Below are positions 18,391-25,356 of a stretch of 64,000 nt of DNA, one piece after another. Numbering within the stretch: position 1 is the first letter of the stretch; each line of letters opens with the position of its first letter. Source of the DNA: Melioribacteraceae bacterium (GTDB lineage Bacteria > Bacteroidota > Ignavibacteria > Ignavibacteriales > Melioribacteraceae); the NCBI GenBank assembly GCA_035362835.1, contig DAOSDY010000002.1:317692-381691 (forward strand), in the 5' to 3' direction. The notes under the pieces are model-generated. The model was given only the letters and a program-made list of their open reading frames with translations. It did no database searches and was not told the DNA's origin. The translations under genes were made by a program, and so were the position numbers.

Positions 18391-18963
18391 ATGAATGAAG
18401 CTGAGTTACGAAATCAGTTATTGAACAAAATGCAAGAATTCAATTTTGAGCAATTACTAATTGATAAAGAAGTTCCTATTCCTTATAAACACATCTATCT
18501 TCCAAATAAAAAGCACAAATTAGAAATATGGTGTTTCAAACAAGATATAGTTATTTATGAAAAATTGTTTGATAAAATTATTGGTTATCGAGATGCAAAA
18601 ATTTCAGCAAATGGTAATGAATTAATTAATGTTGTATTAGAAAAGGATAATGCACAAAATACTCACCACGTTGGTTTACCATATATCATTATCGAAACAA
18701 AATACAAACAGCCGAACACACACGAGATTTTGACTTACTCTCAAAAAGTTCAGATGATAAAAACCATATTCCCTTATTGTCGTTTCGTATTTCTAATCTT
18801 TGGAAGTGTATCAGCTAGGACTTATCGACACGGACTTTATTTTGATAAGATTGTAAACATTATAAATATAGATGATGGAGTAGAAGTAAATAATTTCATC
18901 CAATTAGTAAAAGAATTACTTTTTGAAGTCAAAGAAGATATTAGAAAATTAAATAGTAACTAA
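18391..18963 (+). CDS. Cassette 1: putative PD-(D/E)xK nuclease-like protein
   Basis: I do not recognise this 190-residue protein as a named family. The centre reads GLPYIIIETKYKQP (E102-T-K104) followed by a helix with YSQKVQMIK, the pattern of the E-x-K active-site strand and following helix in PD-(D/E)xK nucleases and type I/III restriction N-terminal domains. An acidic candidate lies upstream (E84 or D86). The C-terminal part is a beta strand with FGSVSARTYRHG and an acidic helix. No signal peptide or membrane segment is seen. It starts 28 nt after the recombination site and ends just before its attC. The nuclease assignment is inference from motif shape. Confidence 0.6.
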   Translation: MNEAELRNQLLNKMQEFNFEQLLIDKEVPIPYKHIYLPNKKHKLEIWCFKQDIVIYEKLFDKIIGYRDAKISANGNELINVVLEKDNAQNTHHVGLPYIIIETKYKQPNTHEILTYSQKVQMIKTIFPYCRFVFLIFGSVSARTYRHGLYFDKIVNIINIDDGVEVNNFIQLVKELLFEVKEDIRKLNSN

Positions 18964-18968
18964 ATGTG

Positions 18969-19156
18969 GTATAACCCGTTCTTCAAGCCGACCGCATCTT
19001 TGATACGGCCGTTTAAAGTAATATAAAGTAGGTTGACAAAACTTTGTCGCTCTTTGAAGTAGGTTAAAAAGAAAAATAAATTAACAATTATTGGTGTTCG
19101 TTTTTCAAAGTTGCATCGCTGTTATTGGCGGCAACTTAAATACAATGCCGTTATAC
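18969..19156 (+). repeat. attC site 1
   Basis: R'' GTATAAC (18969-18975) is followed by L''-like TTCAAGCCG. The 3' end has L'-like ACTTAAA and R' GTTATAC (19150-19156). At 188 bp it is exactly as long as attC site 2 and clearly homologous to it, with the block ACAAAACTT-GT-GCTCTTTGAA at the same offset (67 against 68). Confidence 0.85.
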
Positions 19157-19169
19157 ACTATAGGTAAAT

Positions 19170-20705
19170 ATGGCCGATCATAAGAAATTAGAATTTCCTT
19201 CAAATGATTTAAAGAATCATTTTCTACCTCAATTTTTGGAAAATAGATATAATGTAATTGATAGTTCACCAACTGACAATTATATATTAATTAGTGATGA
19301 TTATCGTGGCCAAGCACTCTATACAGAAATTTTTGATAAGAACAGCAAAATTGATTATACGGATATTGTTAAGGCATTTACAAATTTTCCTTCATATAAG
19401 TATCCATTCCCGACCATCACTTATAATAAGTGTTTAGAAATGGTAAAAACATTAGATGGTGGTTATACTCATAAAGAAATAGATCAATTTAAAAAAGGAA
19501 TATTTTATTGTGATACCAAATATTTAGAGGATTTATTAAAGGTAGCATTTAAGGATGTTTTCTTCAACAAATTCCCAGAAGGAAAAATAATTTCAGTGAG
19601 GTTGGACTCACTTTATTATAAAAGAAGCGGTATGATCAGAGGTATGTATGCATTAAATCATTACCCAGATATCAAATCAAAAATTACAGACTTTAATGGA
19701 TTCAATACATTAAAAAACTGGCTTATGATCGAAAGTCACGAAATATTTAGTAGTGTCCTAGGATTTGCAGAACATTTTTCCTTCCCGTTCGTTACAGCAT
19801 TTCATGCTAATTACAAAATCGGATTGTATTTCATATTTATTCCAACAATACCCGTTGAATATAAATTGGACAATTATCCAAGAGATATTATGGATTTTAT
19901 TAGGACTGATTCAGATTTTGGTAAACAAAAAATAAACAACCTTGATTGGACAAATGAAAATTTATATGCAAAATATTGTTTCAAGCATTCTCCATCCTTT
20001 AACGAATCAGAAGAGTTTATCATCTGGGCTGTTGACAAATCCAATAATTTTATTAAAAGATATCTTGATATTAACAACTTCACAGAGGCAAAAGATCTAA
20101 GTAAAATTGATCCTATATTCTCATTGGAATATAATCTATCATTATTGCACCTTATCAAAATATGCTTATCTATACTATCCTCACACAATAGTTACTTCAA
20201 CAAAAGTATAACTTTCCAAGCTGCTGACTTATTAAGTGAGTTAAGTAATTATAACCAGTACGGATTACCTAGTAGTGTTGATTTTTTCAAAATGCTATTT
20301 AATAAAGATAAAATAATTCCAGTTATCGAAGGTGTTTTAAATAATTCTCAACTTTCATTTAGAAATAAACTTATCTCAACTGTAAATCATCTTTATAATA
20401 ATCTTAATGAAACGATAAAAAACTCTGTGTGGTTGGATTATAGAATAAATGGGAACGATATAATTGTTAAAGACAAATCGTTAACAAATGATATAAACGA
20501 GGACATATCATTATTTACTAGTAATGTAATCAGAGTTTTGAGAAATACTCACCACGGTTATTTCAGTAGAAATGATCAGAATAAACGACCATCTAGATAT
20601 TTATCATTAGTTGACGGAAATATTCCAGATTCATTCTCATCCTTAACACTATTCTGGTTACTATGTTTATTAGAAGATAGGAATTCGTTTATCGGTTCTC
20701 ATTAA
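19170..20705 (+). CDS. Cassette 2: large unknown protein with HEPN-like C-terminal motif
   Basis: The protein has 511 residues and I do not recognise its family. It is soluble, rich in Asn, Tyr, Phe and Lys, with no signal peptide. The C-terminal half is mostly helical, and near its end stands RVLRNTHHGYF (R458, N459, H461, H462), which resembles the RN-x-x-x-H ribonuclease motif of HEPN proteins but has altered spacing. HEPN proteins are common RNases in defence systems. The N-terminal half has no motif I can name. It fills a complete cassette, from the recombination point at 19150 to the R'' box four nucleotides after its stop. Confidence 0.6.
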   Translation: MADHKKLEFPSNDLKNHFLPQFLENRYNVIDSSPTDNYILISDDYRGQALYTEIFDKNSKIDYTDIVKAFTNFPSYKYPFPTITYNKCLEMVKTLDGGYTHKEIDQFKKGIFYCDTKYLEDLLKVAFKDVFFNKFPEGKIISVRLDSLYYKRSGMIRGMYALNHYPDIKSKITDFNGFNTLKNWLMIESHEIFSSVLGFAEHFSFPFVTAFHANYKIGLYFIFIPTIPVEYKLDNYPRDIMDFIRTDSDFGKQKINNLDWTNENLYAKYCFKHSPSFNESEEFIIWAVDKSNNFIKRYLDINNFTEAKDLSKIDPIFSLEYNLSLLHLIKICLSILSSHNSYFNKSITFQAADLLSELSNYNQYGLPSSVDFFKMLFNKDKIIPVIEGVLNNSQLSFRNKLISTVNHLYNNLNETIKNSVWLDYRINGNDIIVKDKSLTNDINEDISLFTSNVIRVLRNTHHGYFSRNDQNKRPSRYLSLVDGNIPDSFSSLTLFWLLCLLEDRNSFIGSH

Positions 20706-20708
20706 AGC

Positions 20709-20896
20709 GTATAACAAGTTCTTCAAGACCGACTGCTTTAAACCTTGCGGCATTGCTGTTGTTATTAAGTTGGATTACAAAACTTAGTTGCTCTTTGAAT
20801 GTGGTTAACAAAACATATTAATAAATAATTATCGGCATTGGTTTTCAAAGCTGCATTGCTGTGTTGGGCGGCGGCTTAAAAACCACACCGTTAGCC
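20709..20896 (+). repeat. attC site 2
   Basis: R'' GTATAAC (20709-20715), L'' TTCAAGACCG, then L' GGCTTAA (starting near 20872) and R' GTTAGCC (20890-20896). It is 188 bp long. The TAACAAGTTCTTCAAG opening closely resembles classical attC 5' ends. Confidence 0.88.
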
Positions 20897-20916
20897 CTCA
20901 TTAATTTGGAAATATT

Positions 20917-21894
20917 ATGAGATCATTTTTTCACCATGTTGGAGAAGTTGGGGCAAATCGAGATTTCCCGAGAACTGTATTTAAAAGTAGATTAATTACA
21001 GAAATAGCAGATTCAATACCTAATGATAATCCAGCAAAATATCATCTTATCAGTCAATTAACAGCGTCTTTCCCTTATGGAGAAGCAAATTGTTGGGGCG
21101 TTCCCCGTGGCGCTAAACGCGTAATAAACAGTCTGCAAACTGGGGATTTAGTTCTATTTGTTAAATCATTACATATGCCGGGTGAAATACCAGCGATGTG
21201 TATTGTTAATGTTTTTGAAAAAATTGAGCTGCCAAAATTATCAATAGCTTTGTGGGGGGAAGACAAATTCCCTTATATCTTCTTCTTCAAAACAGAAAAA
21301 ATAAATCTAACTTGGATGGAGTTTATAAAATATTTGAACTATAGACATAATTATGATCCAAGAGGTACATTTTGTTTTGTAGCTGAAAATAAGTTAAAAC
21401 GTTGGAGTGGCAGTTCTGGATTTCATGAATATTTAATAAAAAAACACTTAGTTGCTGATAATCCCCAAATTAATGGTAGTTTAGTAAATGAACCATCTCC
21501 TGACTATAGTTTATCTACTACTCTAGCTTTTGATATAGGTGAAGCTTCTAATTCTACCATTCGTGATGAAAGTGTCATTTACCGGATTTTAAGAGATACA
21601 TCTAAGTCAGCTCAAATTAAAGAGCTATATAAGAATCGTTGTCAACTTTGTGATCAATGTTTGGAAAACGACTTTAAAACAAAAACTTACTCTGAAGTGC
21701 ATCATATAAGACCATTAGGGCAACCCCATAATGGACCAGATATTATTGAAAACATGCTGTGTGTTTGTCCGAACTGTCATGCTAAACTTGATTATGGATT
21801 CATAAAATTGGAGAAAAGGAGAATCAATTATTGCGATCAGCATGAAATAAACGATGAGTTTATAAACTATCATAATAAATTTATATACAAATAA
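20917..21894 (+). CDS. Cassette 3: HNH endonuclease with N-terminal EVE/PUA-like domain
   Basis: The protein has 325 residues. The C-terminal part is a clear HNH nuclease: paired Cys (CQLCDQC), EVHHIRPL (E260, H262, H263), an ENML segment, and CPNCHAKLD (H288). The N-terminal ~170 residues (FFHHVGEVG, WGVPRGAKR, GDLVLFVKS) look like an EVE/ASCH-type PUA-like domain, which in other systems reads modified bases. A modified-base reader joined to an HNH domain is the layout of type IV restriction enzymes, so modification-dependent restriction is the best guess. The N-terminal assignment is tentative; the HNH domain is secure. Confidence 0.85.
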   Translation: MRSFFHHVGEVGANRDFPRTVFKSRLITEIADSIPNDNPAKYHLISQLTASFPYGEANCWGVPRGAKRVINSLQTGDLVLFVKSLHMPGEIPAMCIVNVFEKIELPKLSIALWGEDKFPYIFFFKTEKINLTWMEFIKYLNYRHNYDPRGTFCFVAENKLKRWSGSSGFHEYLIKKHLVADNPQINGSLVNEPSPDYSLSTTLAFDIGEASNSTIRDESVIYRILRDTSKSAQIKELYKNRCQLCDQCLENDFKTKTYSEVHHIRPLGQPHNGPDIIENMLCVCPNCHAKLDYGFIKLEKRRINYCDQHEINDEFINYHNKFIYK

Positions 21895-21900
21895 TTTTTG

Positions 21901-22067
21901 GGCTAACCAGCAACTCAAAACCGTCTGCTGTAGTCGGTCGTAATATTTGCTGTGTTACTTTATAGTGAAAGGAGTTTTAAGAAGCAAATAAATAACATAA
22001 TCAGTAAAACAAAAAACGTTGGTATCGTAAACTGTTCTGCAGCGGTTTAGTTACCACGTCGTTAGCC
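21901..22067 (+). repeat. attC site 3
   Basis: R'' GGCTAAC (21901-21907), L''-like AACTCAAAACCG, L'-like CGGTTTAGTT and R' GTTAGCC (22061-22067). It is 167 bp long. Its ends are complementary but its interior differs from sites 1 and 2, so it belongs to another attC subtype. Confidence 0.8.
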
Positions 22068-22088
22068 GCAAAACAATTAGTGAGAAAA

Positions 22089-22979
22089 ATGGTCACATTT
22101 ATTGATAATAAAAATATCTTACTAAAAGATTTCTTAAAAGAACAATTCGATAATTCAGTGGAAGCTTTGTGTGCTCTGGCATTTATTCGTCAGAGTGGTG
22201 TCAATATGCTTATCCCATTTATAGAAAAATTTATTGAAAGGGGGAATTCAGTTTCAATTATTTTTGCAAATGATTTTGGTGCTACCGAAGCTGAGGCAAT
22301 TAGAACTTTGAAAGAAGTTGGGGTGAAATTAAAGTATTACTCAAATCCCAGAACCAGTTTTCATATTAAATCCTATATTTTCAAGAAGTCGAATTATGGT
22401 TTAGCAATCATAGGCTCATCCAATTTATCTGCGAGTGGATTATCGTCTGGAAAGGAATGGAATGTTTGTGTAAAATCAGATGAAATAAACTTTGTTACTA
22501 TTTTACAAGAGTATGAACAACTATGGGCATCTGAATATTCAAAAGATATTTCTGATCAAATACTATCAAAATTGGAGAGTCAAATTCAATCTGATGAATT
22601 AAAAGTAACTCTTCACGAAGAAGATCAATATCCTCAACCATCAAAGTTAATTAATATAAATTCATCCAAAGACAATAAATTAAATTATGTTATTACAAGA
22701 AAACCAAGCTATCATACTACTTGGTTTTTCCAGATTTATAAGAATCAATTAAATCGCCGATATCAAAGAGGCGAATTTTTTGTGGTTGTAATCTGTGATT
22801 TGAATTCAGAATATGAAAGAGTATTTGCAATTCCGTATAGCTATTTAAAAGAGAATGTATTGCCTTACGCCCATTTAGAAAATAATGATAGATATCTATT
22901 CAATGTAAACAAAAGCACTTATGTTTTTAATTGGTCTCGTAATGTTAAAATGGATGGTCGTAAATTTTTAATAAAATAA
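22089..22979 (+). CDS. Cassette 4: PLD-family nuclease-like protein
   Basis: I use the ATG at 22089 (296 residues); a GTG nine bases upstream is also possible. The N-terminal half is a phospholipase D-like domain with H92-x-K94 (FHIKSYIF) and GSSN (109-112) followed by LSASGLSSGKEWNV, the catalytic layout of PLD-type restriction nucleases of the NgoFVII/BfiI kind. The Asp usually found four residues after the Lys is not present. The C-terminal half (about 195-296) is a separate beta-rich domain, possibly DNA-binding. PLD nucleases act as dimers and do not need metal. A DNA-directed role is inferred from domain type and cassette context. Confidence 0.75.
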   Translation: MVTFIDNKNILLKDFLKEQFDNSVEALCALAFIRQSGVNMLIPFIEKFIERGNSVSIIFANDFGATEAEAIRTLKEVGVKLKYYSNPRTSFHIKSYIFKKSNYGLAIIGSSNLSASGLSSGKEWNVCVKSDEINFVTILQEYEQLWASEYSKDISDQILSKLESQIQSDELKVTLHEEDQYPQPSKLININSSKDNKLNYVITRKPSYHTTWFFQIYKNQLNRRYQRGEFFVVVICDLNSEYERVFAIPYSYLKENVLPYAHLENNDRYLFNVNKSTYVFNWSRNVKMDGRKFLIK

Positions 22980-22993
22980 ATTCCCAACATAGC

Positions 22994-23066
22994 GGCTAAC
23001 AAGTTCTTCAAGCCGACCGCATCTCTGCCTTCGGCAGAGTAATTCGTTGCGGCCGTATGAAGTGAA
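22994..23066 (+). repeat. attC site 4, 3'-truncated
   Basis: R'' GGCTAAC (22994-23000) is followed by the same opening as site 1 (GTTCTTCAAGCCGACCGCAT). An internal 7-bp hairpin (CTCTGCC/GGCAGAG) and a GCGGCCGTATGAAG arm follow. No GTTRRRY box follows before 23174, so the 3' half is missing and the array appears to end here. Confidence 0.75.
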
Positions 23067-23173
23067 ATATAATTCTTTTTAATAAACTTACTTTATTCTT
23101 CAACTCTTCTTCTATACAATGCAGAGTGCTTATAAATGAATTGATTTCATGATTTTAATTAGGGGGGGGTATC

Positions 23174-23485
23174 ATGGTAATCGTTAACAAAAGTTCTGCA
23201 AGAAAACTTATGTACCGTATTAATATGAATCCGCTGATCTCAATACCCTTGTATTCACTCTATTATTTAACCGCTTTTTACATAATATCGGATAAGTTAA
23301 ACTGGTCCTGGTTAACTGTACCAAGATCAATTATGCTTGGAACATTTTCCGGCCTCTTCTCCCGTTATGTACTTTATGGGGAAGGATACAACAGGAAGAA
23401 GAGAATTAAAATCCTTATATGGATAATTGTCGGAGTGGTATTAATCGGAGTAGCGGCGGATCTATTTTTAAAAAGAATTACATAA
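23174..23485 (+). CDS. Small membrane protein
   Basis: The protein has 103 residues and is not recognised. It has about three hydrophobic segments (about 22-40, 48-62 and 80-97), with basic residues between them. A G-rich run lies just before the ATG. Codon use is closer to the host than to the cassettes. It is the first gene after the truncated attC, but no attC follows it. Confidence 0.6.
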   Translation: MVIVNKSSARKLMYRINMNPLISIPLYSLYYLTAFYIISDKLNWSWLTVPRSIMLGTFSGLFSRYVLYGEGYNRKKRIKILIWIIVGVVLIGVAADLFLKRIT

Positions 23486-23796
23486 GAGTAAAAAGCTGAA
23501 TATATTTGATCAGTAAAAATTATTTTATCGGCCGCTTCCGGTAAAGCAGCTGAGTTGTAAATATAAAGTTTAGTTTTTCAGAATAAGTTCGTTATTAAAG
23601 CTGATTTGTAACCCGCAAAAAAACGGCGGGCAGGAACGAAGTTGATCCCGCCATTAAGATTGGCGGGCAGGTTTAAAACAAAAAGGTATTTGCCTAAAGC
23701 GTCATTGTCCCATAGGGATTCCTACGGAATAGTTATGTGCGGCGCTTTGGTTGAAGCGCTTTTAATATTCCATATTACTTTATCATTAATTTAAAT
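23486..23796. other. Intergenic region with inverted repeats
   Basis: About 310 bp without a gene. It contains a GGCGGGCAGG direct repeat with an intervening CCCGCC (23632-23672), allowing two alternative hairpins, a CCCATAGGGATTCCTACGG palindromic patch (23709-23727), and GCGCTT/AAGCGC followed by TTTT (23743-23763), which could act as a weak terminator. Confidence 0.55.
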
Positions 23797-24165
23797 ATGA
23801 TCGCAAAAGAAAAACTTCGCAATCTATTATTCGTTCTATCCGGTGCACTGGTTCTTATGTTGAAGCATAATTACAGCGGACCATACACGGAAATTGTTAA
23901 AAGCTATTCAGGGAATTTAGCAGTCTCATTTGCCGTCTACTTTATAATCTCTTTCAGTTCTGATACGTGGAAAAAGAATAGATTCATTACAGCGTTTATT
24001 GCTCTGCTTGCAGTCGAATTATTCGAGATTACCAACGGCTTCGGCATTATGACAAATGTATTCGACCCAATCGACCTGCTTGCCAACCTGATAGGCGTCG
24101 GTCTTGCTTTTGGATTAGACTTTCTTCTAAACAGGAGTTCTTCAAATCGTACCGAAGGGAAATAA
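23797..24165 (+). CDS. VanZ/DUF2809-like membrane protein
   Basis: The protein has 122 residues with about four hydrophobic segments. The VELFE...FDPIDLLANLIGVGLAF region (about 90-112) resembles the last two helices of VanZ-like and DUF2809 proteins, which have a conserved Asp in the membrane. No enzymatic role is established for such stand-alone proteins. The next gene starts 25 bp later. Confidence 0.6.
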   Translation: MIAKEKLRNLLFVLSGALVLMLKHNYSGPYTEIVKSYSGNLAVSFAVYFIISFSSDTWKKNRFITAFIALLAVELFEITNGFGIMTNVFDPIDLLANLIGVGLAFGLDFLLNRSSSNRTEGK

Positions 24166-24190
24166 TAGTGAGAGCCAGTCAGATAACCTT

Positions 24191-24604
24191 ATGAACAGAC
24201 CCGTAAAAAATAGACAGATTATTCTACCCGCAATTGCAGGACTAATTATAATAATTCTCTTTGCGGTAGGTTTCATATGGCTTTATACAAGTTATAAAGG
24301 TGAGGAATTTCTTTCTTTAGCTCCGTACTGGATTTATTCTTACCTCGGTGTTACGTGTTTATATTCGGGATTCTTTACGGCACGATTCGCAAAAGCGAAA
24401 GGGAGGAAGATACTGTTGTGGGGATCCCTTGGTTTTCTCCTTACACTCATATTCACTATTACAATTCCCGGCCTCCTCTCGCCATTAATTCCGTATGAGG
24501 GTCCGGAGATATTCGCGGGTCCGGCAATACTCGCGTTCCTCGCGCCGGTTCTATCGGTGATAATTACATTACTTCTAATCTCCATCCGTAAAAAGGAGAA
24601 TTAA
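24191..24604 (+). CDS. Four-helix membrane protein of unknown function
   Basis: The protein has 137 residues with four predicted membrane helices (about 12-32, 45-63, 77-95 and 112-132) and short loops. I do not recognise it. It lies 25 bp after the VanZ-like gene and is probably cotranscribed with it. Confidence 0.6.
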   Translation: MNRPVKNRQIILPAIAGLIIIILFAVGFIWLYTSYKGEEFLSLAPYWIYSYLGVTCLYSGFFTARFAKAKGRKILLWGSLGFLLTLIFTITIPGLLSPLIPYEGPEIFAGPAILAFLAPVLSVIITLLLISIRKKEN

Positions 24605-24649
24605 TTACATCAAATGCTTACAAAAAAGCTTCTTACAGCAAGGTGAAAT

Positions 24650-25195
24650 ATGAATAATCAGGAATACTTAATTGAAGAGTACAAGTCTTTACGCGAGGAA
24701 ATCAAAGAAACTAAGTCAAGAATTTTTAAAACAATGGCTTTCGGTTTGTCAATTGTCCCGGCAACAAACTTTCTGGCTATGACCTACGAGCTGGATATTA
24801 TCCTATTTACAACACCTATTCTGGTTATTGTATTAGCATTATTATACCTGTCAGAGAACCATGGTTTGATGCGGTGTGGAAGGTATATTTATTACGAGAT
24901 TGAAAAAAAGATCGGTGAGGAAATAGGATGGGAACACTGGCTGGAAAGAAAAAGTCATTACGACCCAAGGAGTGTGGATAAACTTCTGTCAATTTCCTTC
25001 TATTTACTTTTCTTCGTTTATTTCAGTGCATCAGTATATTTGGCTTATTTAAGGGCTACGTTGCTTTTTTCATTAATCGCTTCGGCTCTTATTATTTCAT
25101 TTTATGTGGCGATTGGCATCTGGTTTTTAATTTATCTTTTAAGGACAATAAGAGTTTCTACGCGTACAAAATTCGACCAAACAAAACTGCCGTGA
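24650..25195 (+). CDS. Membrane protein of unknown function
   Basis: The protein has 181 residues. An N-terminal charged helix (1-28) is followed by two hydrophobic segments (about 30-68), a cytoplasmic part with GLMRCGRYIYYEIEKK and GWEHWLE, and two more membrane helices (about 113-165). The layout recalls SLATT-type and related four-helix membrane proteins sometimes seen near defence genes, but no catalytic motif is visible and I do not assign it. Confidence 0.6.
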   Translation: MNNQEYLIEEYKSLREEIKETKSRIFKTMAFGLSIVPATNFLAMTYELDIILFTTPILVIVLALLYLSENHGLMRCGRYIYYEIEKKIGEEIGWEHWLERKSHYDPRSVDKLLSISFYLLFFVYFSASVYLAYLRATLLFSLIASALIISFYVAIGIWFLIYLLRTIRVSTRTKFDQTKLP

Positions 25196-25356
25196 ACATT
25201 CTATTTTGAATCAGGAATGCGTTGAATGTATTGTACGATTTCCGGTAATCTAATATTGTTTGCTAATTCGGTTTTAATAGCTAGATTAATACTGGAATTT
25301 AGAAGTGACAAAGAATATTAGAATATTATGATATTTTTTATCAGACGGATAAATTT

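Larger units (their letters stand above)
18298..23066 (+). mobile_element. Integron gene-cassette array without integrase (CALIN)
   Basis: Four one-gene cassettes, all on +, alternate with attC-like sites. Each site begins with an R'' box (RYYYAAC) and the complete ones end in an R' box (GTTRRRY). The key test passes four times: the R'' of a cassette is the reverse complement of that cassette's own 5' end (GTTATACCAC/GTGGTATAAC; GTTATAC/GTATAAC; GTTAGCCC/GGGCTAAC; GTTAGCCGC/GCGGCTAAC). Start codons lie 20-28 nt after each recombination point. L''/L' boxes such as TTCAAGCCG and GGCTTAA resemble classical attC sites. The genes are much more AT-rich than their neighbours. No tyrosine recombinase gene lies in the window. 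Confidence 0.88.
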
